A program made the position numbers and the translations under genes. Positions 35,248 to 44,067 of a stretch of 49,847 bases of DNA are shown here, in pieces; within the stretch, counting starts at the first letter, position 1; each line of letters opens with the position of its first letter. Origin of the DNA: Saprospiraceae bacterium (GTDB lineage: Bacteria > Bacteroidota > Bacteroidia > Chitinophagales > Saprospiraceae); assembly GCA_020629915.1 (NCBI GenBank), contig JAHDCK010000001.1, forward strand, positions 1-49,847, in the 5' to 3' direction. The notes beneath the pieces were generated by a model that saw only the letters and a list, made by a program, of their open reading frames with translations, had not been told where the DNA came from and did not search any database.

Positions 35248-36423
35248 ATGAAAAAATTCACTCAACACACTTTATTGGCTGCGGTACTTGGTTTGTTCCT
35301 TCTTTCAGGATGTGGACAACCTGGCGGAGAATTTCCGGGGTATGAATTTATGCCGGATATGGCCCACGGTACCGCCTACGAAGCCAATTACTACGATTAT
35401 TATTTTTATAATACTTTTGGTAGCGAAGAGGAATATCGCAAATATGCGGGACCTCGTCTTCCAGTCACAGGTACCATGCCTCGCGGTTATGCCGGTGTAG
35501 TAAATGCCAAAAATCCAGAGGACAAAGCAAAAGCGATGTCTTTACTAGATGGAACCATTACACCCAATGCACTAAAGATTCCTGTGAATGGAAGTGTTCC
35601 ATTCTACTATGGGAACTCTGATGCAGAGCGCGAAAGAGCAGCAGCGGAGATTGTTGCCAATCCATACCCGATCACGGAAAAAGGATTGAAAACAGGAAAA
35701 GAATTATATGATATAAACTGTGGTATTTGTCACGGTAAAAAAGGTGAGGGGAATGGCTCAATCTACGAAAGTGGAGCTTACCCTGCTGCACCAGCTAATT
35801 TCCTGCAGGAAGATATCAAAGCTAAAACAAATGGAAGTTATTACCATACGATCATGCACGGAAAAGGTGTGATGGGAGGTTATTCCGATAAACTCTCCTA
35901 TGAAGAAAGATGGCAGGTGATTCATTATATCCGTTCAATGCAGGCCAAAGCAGACAAGCGTGAATACAAAGCTGTTTCTGCGGTAGAGCGTTTACAAAAT
36001 GATCTGGCTGGTGTAAATCTTGAGAATGATGAATTTTTAAATCAAATCCGAACAGTTGTTGGAAGAAGAGCAGGAGTAGGTCAGACTCTGGCCCTTAAAA
36101 ATGTTTTCTTTGAAACAGGGCGTTCAGATTTGAGAGTGGATTCTCAAAGAGAGTTGAATAAACTGGCTTTTGCTCTGGCCGAAAACAAGGATTTAACAAT
36201 CGAAGTAGCAGGGCATACAGATAATGTCGGTCACCCAAATGACAATCTGACTTTATCTAAAAACCGGGCAAGAACCGTTAGAAATTACCTCGTAGGAAAA
36301 GGTATCAGCAGCAATCGTCTTCGCGCAAAAGGATATGGCGAAGCTAAGCCCGTTGCTCCAAATGAGACAGATGCGGGTCGTGCACAAAACAGAAGAACAG
36401 AATTTACCATTTTAGGTCAATAA
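35248..36423 (+). CDS. actE: ACIII subunit ActE: monohaem cytochrome c lipoprotein fused to an OmpA-type peptidoglycan-binding domain
   Basis: The N-terminus is a lipoprotein signal (LLSGC, Cys22). A class I cytochrome c domain has CGICH at 158-162 and a candidate distal Met in KGVMGGYS. This is the expected monohaem ActE, normally around 200 aa. The protein continues to 391 aa with a complete OmpA C-terminal domain (residues about 280-391): VFFETGRSDL, GHTDNVG, NLTLSKNRARTVRNYL, RAKGYGEAKPV and QNRRTEF. These include the Asp and Arg positions used by OmpA domains to grip the diaminopimelate peptide of peptidoglycan. The fusion would tie ACIII to the cell wall. It lies 28 bases after actD and 20 bases before actF. 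Confidence 0.93.
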   Translation: MKKFTQHTLLAAVLGLFLLSGCGQPGGEFPGYEFMPDMAHGTAYEANYYDYYFYNTFGSEEEYRKYAGPRLPVTGTMPRGYAGVVNAKNPEDKAKAMSLLDGTITPNALKIPVNGSVPFYYGNSDAERERAAAEIVANPYPITEKGLKTGKELYDINCGICHGKKGEGNGSIYESGAYPAAPANFLQEDIKAKTNGSYYHTIMHGKGVMGGYSDKLSYEERWQVIHYIRSMQAKADKREYKAVSAVERLQNDLAGVNLENDEFLNQIRTVVGRRAGVGQTLALKNVFFETGRSDLRVDSQRELNKLAFALAENKDLTIEVAGHTDNVGHPNDNLTLSKNRARTVRNYLVGKGISSNRLRAKGYGEAKPVAPNETDAGRAQNRRTEFTILGQ

Positions 36424-36443
36424 AATAAAGATATACAAAAAAG

Positions 36444-38069
36444 ATGAATAATAATTTCACTTTTACAGGAAGCCAAAGAACATTAACCTTCGCATTAATG
36501 GCGATTGGATTATTGGCCTTATTGTTTGGAGTGTTTACTTCTCCTGAAGGGACACATCAGGCCAGAGTTTGGTCTAATATTTTACATAACACGGCATTCT
36601 TTATGGGAATTGCTTTCATTTCTACATTTCTGATTGCCTGTAAAATTTCAGCTTACTCCGGTTGGCATACCAACTTCAAGCGCATTCTGGAAGCATTCAG
36701 TATGTTCCTTCCGATAGGGTTGCTTTTGGTGCTAATTATAGTTGCAGGATTGTGGACAGGTTCTCATCACCTGTATCACTGGGCTGCAGATGGAATTACT
36801 GATCCAAATTCTGCTAATTACGATTCAATCATAGACGGAAAATCTAAGTTATTAAACCCAATAATGTACACTGTAGGGACTTTAGGAATTATTGGTCTGT
36901 GGACTTTCTTTGCTTTTAAATTCCGAAGCCTTTCAGTTTCTGAAGATAAGGATGATCATGGTGTTGGAAAACACGAAGGTTCCTCCTATTGGAGAAGCAG
37001 TAAAGTTTGGGCAGCTATCTTTTTGCCCGTTGGTGGATTCCTGAGTCCTTTTGTTATCCTTTGGTTGATTATGTCCATTGATTCCCACTGGTACAGTACC
37101 ATGTTTTTCTGGTACACATCAGCTAGTTGGTTGGTGACTGCGGTTGCATTTACTATTTTATTTATAATATACTTAAAATCACTAGGTCATTTGCAGCAAG
37201 TATCTGATGAACACTTACATGACCTTGGAAAATATTTATTTGGGTTTAGTGTGTTTTGGACGTACTTATGGTTCTCTCAATTCATGTTGATTTGGTATGC
37301 GAATGTGGGAGAGGAGACCATTTATTTCCATACCAGAACCCGACAGTTTCCGGTTTTATTTTACGGAAACTTAATTATGAATTTTGCCTTACCTTTCTTA
37401 ATTCTGGTCGCGAATTCTACCAAAAGAATGTACGGTATAATGACCTTCATGGCAGTACTCTTGATTTTTGGTCACTGGATAGATTTTTTCCAGATGATTA
37501 AACCAGGTGTATATGAAGGGTTACATCATCATTCTCATGATCATGGAGACGGACATGGAAGCATTATTGATTTGGATGGAAAACCAGTCAACGTTTCTAA
37601 GTATCAAAAAGATGGTGAACCTGTTTTAGTCCAAAATGATCATGGACATGATCACAAGGATGGAAAAACACACAACCACGATCACGATCACGGCGATGGA
37701 AAGGCTCATAACCACGACCATGGAGACGGGCATCACCATGCAGGAGATGGACATGACCATGAAGGAAAAGATGCACACGGTCACGATCATGGTGCGCACG
37801 ATGCACATGGAAAAGATAAAGGTCACGATCATGGACACGGTGAGCATGCAGCTCATGGACATGATGATGGTCATCATGGTGGTGGTCATGGAGATCACGG
37901 TGCAGGAGGATTTGAAATGGGATACCATTTGCCAGGATTTATTGAGATAGGAATGTTTCTCGGATTTTTAGGTCTGTTCCTTTATGTTGTATTTACAGCA
38001 TTAAGCAGAGCCTCATTAATTCCTGTAAATGATACCTATCATGATGAAAGTACCCATCATCACGTATAG
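36444..38069 (+). CDS. actF: ACIII subunit ActF: NrfD-like membrane subunit with a 36-histidine insertion
   Basis: This is the second NrfD-type membrane subunit of ACIII, about ten helices, paralogous to ActC. At 541 aa it is longer than the usual 400-450. The excess is a hydrophilic insertion before the last membrane helix (residues about 361-490) made of short His-Asp-Gly words such as HDHGDGHHHAGDGHDHEG, with 36 histidines by my count. The tail ends in STHHHV. Such stretches bind copper, zinc or nickel in other proteins; a role in metal supply to the oxidase encoded next is inference. The last helix (EIGMFLGFLGLFLYVVFTAL) is intact, so the subunit is probably functional. Confidence 0.92.
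   Translation: MNNNFTFTGSQRTLTFALMAIGLLALLFGVFTSPEGTHQARVWSNILHNTAFFMGIAFISTFLIACKISAYSGWHTNFKRILEAFSMFLPIGLLLVLIIVAGLWTGSHHLYHWAADGITDPNSANYDSIIDGKSKLLNPIMYTVGTLGIIGLWTFFAFKFRSLSVSEDKDDHGVGKHEGSSYWRSSKVWAAIFLPVGGFLSPFVILWLIMSIDSHWYSTMFFWYTSASWLVTAVAFTILFIIYLKSLGHLQQVSDEHLHDLGKYLFGFSVFWTYLWFSQFMLIWYANVGEETIYFHTRTRQFPVLFYGNLIMNFALPFLILVANSTKRMYGIMTFMAVLLIFGHWIDFFQMIKPGVYEGLHHHSHDHGDGHGSIIDLDGKPVNVSKYQKDGEPVLVQNDHGHDHKDGKTHNHDHDHGDGKAHNHDHGDGHHHAGDGHDHEGKDAHGHDHGAHDAHGKDKGHDHGHGEHAAHGHDDGHHGGGHGDHGAGGFEMGYHLPGFIEIGMFLGFLGLFLYVVFTALSRASLIPVNDTYHDESTHHHV
37525..37910 (+). repeat. Low-complexity His/Asp/Gly-coding repeat inside actF
   Basis: Imperfect CAT/CAC-GAT/GAC-GGx words run for about 385 bases (GATCATGGACATGATCAC and similar), encoding the His-rich insertion of ActF. 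Slippage between copies could change its length without a frameshift, because the words are in-frame multiples of three. Confidence 0.85.
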
Positions 38070-38102
38070 TAATTTTTTTAGAATTATAAAGTAATAATAA
38101 GT

Positions 38103-38116
38103 AATAATATATTATT
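38103..38116. repeat. 14-bp A/T palindrome upstream of coxB
   Basis: AATAATATATTATT is a perfect palindrome in the 61-base gap between actF and coxB, 14 bases before the coxB start. Confidence 0.5.
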
Positions 38117-38130
38117 AAAAATACTGTTCA

Positions 38131-39600
38131 ATGACACTGTTTATAATATTATTAATTGCGATTCTAATCTACATTATCTTCATCCAAATTGGACGGGTGA
38201 CGGATTTAGCGAGAAATATTCGCGGAGAGGAGCGCACACAAACTGCGGCAAATAATGCCAATGGATTTGGAATGTTGATATTTATGCCTCTCTTTTTGGG
38301 AGCATGTGTTTGGTCGGCATTATACTATAAGGATTCTATGTTGGGTTATGGGCCCCACAGCGCAGCCTCTGTTCACGGTGGTGTGTTGGATTCTATTTTT
38401 GATGTCACTTTGTTTTTTACCGGAATAGTTTTCATCGTTACGCATATTGCGTTATTCTGGTTTGCCTGGAAATATAGAGGTAAAGTGGGGCAAAAAGCGA
38501 AGTTCTTTGCACACAGTAGTCAGTTGGAGTTAATTTGGACAGTTATTCCTGCAATCGTTATGACTTTCCTTGTAATAAAAGGATTGGATGCCTGGAATGA
38601 GGCTACTGCTGATGTAGGACCAACAGAAGTTCCCGGAAAAGATTATATCGAAATCGAAGCGATGGGCTACCAGTTTGCCTGGCAATTGCGTTATCCAGGA
38701 GCAGATCACAAACTGGGATCAAGGAATTATCAGTTGATCGATTTAGCAAATAATCCTATCGGACAGGATTGGAATGACCCTAAAAACTACGATGATTTTC
38801 AACCAGATAAAATTGTACTTCCTGTCGGTAAAAAAGTGCGGGTGAGAATTTTAGCACGAGATGTGTTACACAACTTTTATTTACCTCACTTTCGGGTAAA
38901 AATGGATGCTGTTCCAGGAATGCCTACTTATTTTGTTTTTACACCAACGGTAACCACGAAAGAATACAGAAACAGATTAAAAAATTATCCTGAGTATCAG
39001 GAACCAGCAGATCCGGCTAATCCGGAAGGGCCAAGACGCTGGGAAACATTTGAATATGAATTGGCCTGCGCAGAGCTTTGTGGAAAGGGACACTACAGTA
39101 TGAGAAGAATTGTAGAAATTGTTTCTGAAGAAGAATATGAAGAGTGGTTGGCAGAGCAAAAATCCTACTTCGCTCAAAACATTATGGGAACAGATGCTGA
39201 TCCTAATAAAGAAGCTAATTTGAAGAAAATGGAAGCTGAAAAAGCTGCAGAAGAAGCCCGCAAAGCAAGAGAAGCGGCTCAAAAAGCAGCGGCAGCAGGA
39301 GCAACTACTTCTGTCGGAGGAATGGGAACAACCGGAACAACAACGGTTACAACCGGAGCTGCCGGAGGAACAGTGACAACCATTGGAACTCAAGTAGGCG
39401 GAGCTACCTCAGGTGGTGGAACGACCGTTGAAATTCCCGAAGGCATGACGGAGGAGGAAGCCAAAAAGAAAGGCTTGTTAAAGCGCATAATTGAAAAAGG
39501 AAAAGATAAGGTTGAAGATATAAAAGAAAACAGAGCAGACAGGAAGGCTAGAAAAGCTGCTGAAAAAGCAGCTAAAGAAGCAGAAAACAATAATAATTAA
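38131..39600 (+). CDS. coxB: Cytochrome c oxidase subunit II with long charged C-terminal tail
   Basis: Subunit II carries the CuA centre that takes electrons from cytochrome c. Four N-terminal membrane helices are predicted (about 1-20, 48-66, 90-113, 132-150), two more than the classical hairpin. The CuA ligands are complete: His247 (VLHNFYLPH), then Cys313, Cys317, His321 and Met324 in CAELCGKGHYSM. No cytochrome c domain is fused, so this is aa3-like rather than caa3. After the CuA domain (about residue 345) a roughly 130-residue tail follows: an Ala/Glu/Lys coiled-coil stretch, a Thr/Gly-rich stretch (about 390-430) and a highly charged end (EGMTEEEAKKKGLLKRI, DRKARKAAEKAAKEAE). The tail is on the periplasmic side and unusual. 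Confidence 0.95.
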   Translation: MTLFIILLIAILIYIIFIQIGRVTDLARNIRGEERTQTAANNANGFGMLIFMPLFLGACVWSALYYKDSMLGYGPHSAASVHGGVLDSIFDVTLFFTGIVFIVTHIALFWFAWKYRGKVGQKAKFFAHSSQLELIWTVIPAIVMTFLVIKGLDAWNEATADVGPTEVPGKDYIEIEAMGYQFAWQLRYPGADHKLGSRNYQLIDLANNPIGQDWNDPKNYDDFQPDKIVLPVGKKVRVRILARDVLHNFYLPHFRVKMDAVPGMPTYFVFTPTVTTKEYRNRLKNYPEYQEPADPANPEGPRRWETFEYELACAELCGKGHYSMRRIVEIVSEEEYEEWLAEQKSYFAQNIMGTDADPNKEANLKKMEAEKAAEEARKAREAAQKAAAAGATTSVGGMGTTGTTTVTTGAAGGTVTTIGTQVGGATSGGGTTVEIPEGMTEEEAKKKGLLKRIIEKGKDKVEDIKENRADRKARKAAEKAAKEAENNNN

Positions 39601-39663
39601 GAAATAACAATAACAAATATATTTTCTCTTATTTTAGAGTGAATCGTTATAAAAAAAAGTAAT

Positions 39664-41511
39664 ATGGCTAATATTGATGTAACCCACGAGGAACATTCGG
39701 TACACGATCATGGTCATCACGATGACTTTCACGATGAGCATCACGGTGATAAATATCAGTCGGGTTTTATCACTACGTACATTTTCAGCATGGATCACAA
39801 GATGATCGCCAAACAATTCCTCATTACGGGAATGTTCTGGGCTATCATTGGGGGATTGATGTCTTTGGTTTTCCGTTTACAATTAGGATTCCCAGAGTCT
39901 GATATGGCTTGGTTGCAACCTATCCTTCGCGGATGGATTGTAGTCGATCCTGCTACTGGAATTGGTACCCTCGATCCGGAGTTTTATTATGCTCTGGTTA
40001 CCATGCACGGAACCATTCTGGTATTTTTTGTATTGACTGCCGGGCTTTCCGGTACCTTTAGTAACCTTCTAATTCCTTTACAGTTAGGAGCACGAGATAT
40101 GGCTTCGCCATTCCTCAACATGCTGTCTTACTGGTTCTTTTTCCTTGCAGGTTTAGTCATGTTTGCATCACTATTCCTGAGTACCGGGCCTTTCTCTGGG
40201 GGATGGACAGCTTATCCGCCCTTGAGTGCTCTGCCACAGGCTAGTTCCGGTTCTGGTGCGGGGATGACCTTATGGACAGTGAGTTTGGTGCTTTTTGTGG
40301 TGTCTGTTCTCCTTGGAGGTATCAATTATATTACAACTGTATTGAACCTGAGAACAAAGGGAATGAATATGTGGAGAATGCCTTTGACGATTTGGGCTTT
40401 CTTTGTAACTGCTATACTTGGGCTTCTGTCTTTCCCGGTATTGGCATCAGCCTTTTTCCTCATCATGTTTGACAGAGGATTGGGAACGAGCTTTTATTTA
40501 AGTGAAATTTTTGTTGGTGGACAAGCCCTCGATCAGGTGGGAGGTTCTCCAATTTTATATCAACACCTTTTCTGGTTCCTTGGACACCCGGAGGTGTATA
40601 TTATTATTCTACCAGCGATGGGATTGGTATCGGAAGTATTAGCGGTACATTGTAGAAAACCCATCTTTGGTTACCGAGCGATGGTTTATTCTATCCTTGC
40701 AATTGGATTTTTATCCTTTATCGTGTGGGCACACCACATGTTTATGTCTGGAGTAAATCCATTTATTTCCAACTTCTTCGTGATTTTCACTTTGATTATT
40801 GCCGTTCCATCAGCAGTAAAAGTGTTTAACTGGATTACGACAATGTGGGGTGGAAATATTCGATTCAATGCGGCGAGTTTATTTGCGATTGGATTTGTTT
40901 CCATGTTTATTTCCGGAGGATTGACCGGGATTTTCCTGGGTAACTCAGCGATTGATATCCAGTTGCACGATACTTACTTTGTGGTTGCTCACTTCCATAT
41001 TGTAATGGGTATTGCCGCTTTCTTTGGAATGTTTGCTGGGGTATATCACTGGTATCCAAAGATGTTTGGTCGCTTCATGAATGATACTTTAGGTAAAATT
41101 CACTTCTGGATAACTTTTGCAGGAGCTTACCTGATTTTCTGGCCGATGCACTATCTCGGTATGGCAGGAGTTCCTAGAAGATATTACTCTTTTACCACCT
41201 TTGATGCCTTTGCTCACTTCGAAGCCATGAACCAGTTTATTACAGTTGCTGCAATTGTTGTTTTCGGAGCGCAATTATTATTGGTTGTCAATTTCTTCTA
41301 TAGCATGTTCTTTGGAAGAGAGCAAAAAACCAGAAACCCTTATGGTGCAACTACGTTGGAGTGGACAACACCAATCCATGCAGGCCACGGGAACTGGCCC
41401 GGAGCCATTCCGCACATTCACCGATGGGCGTATGATTACGGGAAAGATGGTAAGGAGTTTATTCCTCAAACAACACCATTGGCAGAAGGAGAAAAAGACG
41501 AAGGGCATTAA
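39664..41511 (+). CDS. coxA: Cytochrome c oxidase subunit I (haem-copper oxidase, A1 type)
   Basis: This is the catalytic subunit that reduces oxygen to water and pumps protons. Ligands seen are low-spin haem His115 (VTMHGT), CuB His308 and the cross-linked Tyr312 with the A1-type Glu310 in GHPEVY, CuB His357-His358 (AHHMF), high-spin haem His443 and low-spin haem His445 (HDTYFVVAHFH). The length of 615 aa is slightly above average. The N-terminus (residues 8-27) has nine histidines (HEEHSVHDHGHHDDFHDEHH) before the first helix. That is the cytoplasmic side, which makes metal handling there an open question. It lies 63 bases after coxB. Confidence 0.97.
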   Translation: MANIDVTHEEHSVHDHGHHDDFHDEHHGDKYQSGFITTYIFSMDHKMIAKQFLITGMFWAIIGGLMSLVFRLQLGFPESDMAWLQPILRGWIVVDPATGIGTLDPEFYYALVTMHGTILVFFVLTAGLSGTFSNLLIPLQLGARDMASPFLNMLSYWFFFLAGLVMFASLFLSTGPFSGGWTAYPPLSALPQASSGSGAGMTLWTVSLVLFVVSVLLGGINYITTVLNLRTKGMNMWRMPLTIWAFFVTAILGLLSFPVLASAFFLIMFDRGLGTSFYLSEIFVGGQALDQVGGSPILYQHLFWFLGHPEVYIIILPAMGLVSEVLAVHCRKPIFGYRAMVYSILAIGFLSFIVWAHHMFMSGVNPFISNFFVIFTLIIAVPSAVKVFNWITTMWGGNIRFNAASLFAIGFVSMFISGGLTGIFLGNSAIDIQLHDTYFVVAHFHIVMGIAAFFGMFAGVYHWYPKMFGRFMNDTLGKIHFWITFAGAYLIFWPMHYLGMAGVPRRYYSFTTFDAFAHFEAMNQFITVAAIVVFGAQLLLVVNFFYSMFFGREQKTRNPYGATTLEWTTPIHAGHGNWPGAIPHIHRWAYDYGKDGKEFIPQTTPLAEGEKDEGH

Positions 41512-41557
41512 CCTTTAAGCGATACACAAACAATAGTTTGTTATACAATAAAATAAA

Positions 41558-42457
41558 ATGAATACAAAAACATCCGGCACGGATATTTTCGCGGGACTGA
41601 GGCAAAAAATTGCTGACTACGAGATGCTGGTCAAATTTAGACTAACAATGTTAGTCATTTTTACCGCCGGATGCAGTTATATCATAACACTTGGAGTCAT
41701 CAACTGGGCAGGTTTGGTTATCCTTTGTTCAGGAGGATTTTTAATCACAGCCGCAGCTAATGCTCTGAATCAGGTACTCGAAAGAGAGTATGACAAGAAT
41801 ATGAATCGGACTGCTAACCGTCCATTGGCAACGGGTAGAATGTCCGTTTCTGAAGCGGTTTTATTTGCAGGATTTTCCAGCATGATTGGAACGGCGCTAT
41901 TATCCTTTTTTAATCCATTGACCGGATTATTAGGGATGGTTTCCTTGATTTTGTACGCGTTTATTTACACGCCGATGAAACGCATTTCACCCACGGCTGT
42001 TTTGATTGGTGCGATTCCAGGAGCTTTGCCGATGCTGATAGGTTCCGTAGCAGCAACAGGTTATTTCACGCCCCTGGCCATTGTATTGTTTGGCATTCAG
42101 TTTTTGTGGCAGTTTCCACATTTCTGGGCTATCGGTTGGGTGAGTTATGACGATTATGCCAATGCGGGTTTTTACCTGCTGCCCGGAGGGCAGGAACGAG
42201 ATGGACGGAATAAAAATACTGCCCTGCAAAGTTTGTTCTACGCATTGTTATTGCTTCCTGTGGGAATGATGCCCTGGATGTTGGGGATTACGGGAACCAT
42301 TTCAATGGTTGTGGTCGTGTTGGCAGGTCTGGGATTTTCGTATTATGCTTTTAATTTATATAAAAAATGTGACAAAAAAGCAGCTTTGGGATTGATGTTT
42401 AGTTCGTTCCTTTATTTGCCTATTGTGTTATTTGCATTTTTATTTGATATTTTATAA
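41558..42457 (+). CDS. ctaB: Protoheme IX farnesyltransferase (haem O synthase)
   Basis: This UbiA-family prenyltransferase attaches a farnesyl group to haem B to give haem O, needed for the oxidase haem. The 299-aa polytopic protein has the metal-pyrophosphate motif NALNQVLEREYDKNMNRT (residues about 68-85) with RPLATGRM after it, and a second motif YDDYANAGFYLLPGG. Nine helices are expected. Its place between coxA and the coxC genes is typical of Bacteroidetes oxidase operons. The partner haem A synthase (ctaA) is not in the window, so it must be encoded elsewhere if the oxidase uses haem A. Confidence 0.95.
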   Translation: MNTKTSGTDIFAGLRQKIADYEMLVKFRLTMLVIFTAGCSYIITLGVINWAGLVILCSGGFLITAAANALNQVLEREYDKNMNRTANRPLATGRMSVSEAVLFAGFSSMIGTALLSFFNPLTGLLGMVSLILYAFIYTPMKRISPTAVLIGAIPGALPMLIGSVAATGYFTPLAIVLFGIQFLWQFPHFWAIGWVSYDDYANAGFYLLPGGQERDGRNKNTALQSLFYALLLLPVGMMPWMLGITGTISMVVVVLAGLGFSYYAFNLYKKCDKKAALGLMFSSFLYLPIVLFAFLFDIL

Positions 42458-42477
42458 AAATTTATAATTAATAGAAT

Positions 42478-43050
42478 ATGAATTGGGCCTTGGATGAAAA
42501 AAATTACAAAATCCACCCTCAGAAGTTCGCACTTTACAGTGCCTTTGCGAGCATCATTATGATGTTTGTGGCATTGACGAGTGCTTACATCGTCCGGCAG
42601 TCAGCCGGAAACTGGTTGGAATTTCCACTCCCCAATTTGTTTTACTCTAGTACAGTCGTAATCCTTTTGAGTAGTATTACACTGCATGCGAGTTTTATAA
42701 ATTTTAAAAAGAGAAATACGAGTATGTATCGTACCTTTCTCGTTGCGACCTATGTTCTGGGTTTGGCTTTCCTTGTATTACAATATTTGGGTTGGCAGGC
42801 CATGACAGATATGGGCGTTAATTTTACGCTGAATCCATCCGGTGATTTTATATATGTTATTTCCGGTATTCACGCGGCTCATATTTTGGGTGGAATAGGA
42901 GCAATGACGGTGGCTTTAGTTCACGCATTTTCATTGCCCCATGTTCCTTCACCTGGGCGTATTTTGAGATTTGAATTAACAGCGCACTATTGGCACTTTG
43001 TCGGACTAGTGTGGTTGTATTTATTGATATTTTTTATAATTCAACAATAG
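42478..43050 (+). CDS. coxC: Haem-copper oxidase subunit III, short paralogue
   Basis: This 190-aa five-helix subunit III has the family pattern: SAFASIIMMFVALTSAYIVR in helix 1, GIHAAHILGGIGA with the conserved His pair, and a C-terminal ELTAHYWHFVGLVWLYLLIF. Subunit III stabilises proton pumping in the catalytic core. It lies 20 bases after ctaB and 33 bases before the second subunit III gene; two tandem copies are a common Bacteroidetes arrangement. Confidence 0.92.
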   Translation: MNWALDEKNYKIHPQKFALYSAFASIIMMFVALTSAYIVRQSAGNWLEFPLPNLFYSSTVVILLSSITLHASFINFKKRNTSMYRTFLVATYVLGLAFLVLQYLGWQAMTDMGVNFTLNPSGDFIYVISGIHAAHILGGIGAMTVALVHAFSLPHVPSPGRILRFELTAHYWHFVGLVWLYLLIFFIIQQ

Positions 43051-43083
43051 ATTTTATAAAAATCTTATAAGTAAATTTTACAG

Positions 43084-44067
43084 ATGGCGAACCATTCTAC
43101 CATAGAAGAAGATGTGCAGTATATAGATAATACTGTCGATCAGGGAGCCTGGTCGGGCGGGGAACGTCCTTTTAAGGCCAGTTATGGAAAACTAATGATG
43201 TGGTATTTCCTGCTCTCGGATGCCTTTACTTTTGCCGGATTCCTGATTGCTTACGGTGCCTTGCGCTTTAGCTCAGTGACCTGGCCAGTGCCAGATGCCG
43301 TATTTTCTACGGCTCCATTTAATAATCTGGGGCTGGGTATCCCTCTTCCTTTAATATTTGTAACCTTCATGACGTTCGTCCTGATCTTTAGTTCAGTCAC
43401 GATGGTACGTGCAGTGCAGGAAGGTCACCGCGAAAATAAAAACGGAGTTGTATTCTGGATGTTTCTGACGATACTCGGCGGGGCTGCTTTCCTTGGGTGT
43501 CAGGCATGGGAGTGGACGAATCTGATTTATACAGAGGGAATGACGATTACCAAAGACCCGTTCGGCACGCATATCGATAGTGGGACTTACATGACTGCTG
43601 ACGAGCTAAAAGGAGCCGGATTTGTAGAAACAAAAAAGGATGGAGCAACCTATTATCTCCCTCCTAATACATCTGATCTCGAAGAAAATCGATTTTATAC
43701 TAAAAAGGATCACCACGGTCATGATCTGACCGGAACCAAATTCAAACCGGAAGATTCATTTTTGGTTACCTACGATCATAATACGCATCATTACGAAACG
43801 AGTGCTTATAAAACCGAGGATGGTAAAATTCGCAAGGAGCAATTCGGACCAAAAGCATTTGGAGCCTTGTTCTTTTTCATAACCGGATTCCACGGGTTTC
43901 ACGTATTGTCCGGGGTAGTCTTCCTGTTGATTATCATGTTAAATGTAATGAGCGGATTGTATGTAGAACGCCGAAACGGATACGAAATGGTAGAGAAGAT
44001 TGGACTTTACTGGCACTTTGTAGATTTAGTTTGGGTGTTTGTATTTCTTGTGTTTTATTTATTGTAA
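43084..44067 (+). CDS. coxC: Haem-copper oxidase subunit III, long paralogue with inserted domain
   Basis: The flanking parts are a normal subunit III, with helices from KLMMWYFLLSDAFTFAGFLI and the C-terminal FITGFHGFHVLSGVVFLLI and GLYWHFVDLVWVFVFLVFYLL. Between helix 3 (EWTNLIY) and FGPKAFGALFFF is a polar insertion of about 95 residues (about 157-253). It contains DPFGTHIDSGTYMT, several His-rich words (DHHGHD, DHNTHHYET) and YKTEDGKIRKEQFG. The insertion lies in one loop and explains the 327-aa length. Its role is unknown; in a multi-subunit operon with other additions it may contact neighbouring subunits or metal. Confidence 0.92.
   Translation: MANHSTIEEDVQYIDNTVDQGAWSGGERPFKASYGKLMMWYFLLSDAFTFAGFLIAYGALRFSSVTWPVPDAVFSTAPFNNLGLGIPLPLIFVTFMTFVLIFSSVTMVRAVQEGHRENKNGVVFWMFLTILGGAAFLGCQAWEWTNLIYTEGMTITKDPFGTHIDSGTYMTADELKGAGFVETKKDGATYYLPPNTSDLEENRFYTKKDHHGHDLTGTKFKPEDSFLVTYDHNTHHYETSAYKTEDGKIRKEQFGPKAFGALFFFITGFHGFHVLSGVVFLLIIMLNVMSGLYVERRNGYEMVEKIGLYWHFVDLVWVFVFLVFYLL

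Noticed and set aside
37597-37950. Overlapping frames on both strands in the actF His-rich region (up to 104 codons, rich in Met/Thr or His/Arg)
   Set aside because: They are produced by the CAT/GAT/GGA word repetition read out of frame; only the ActF frame joins intact membrane helices.
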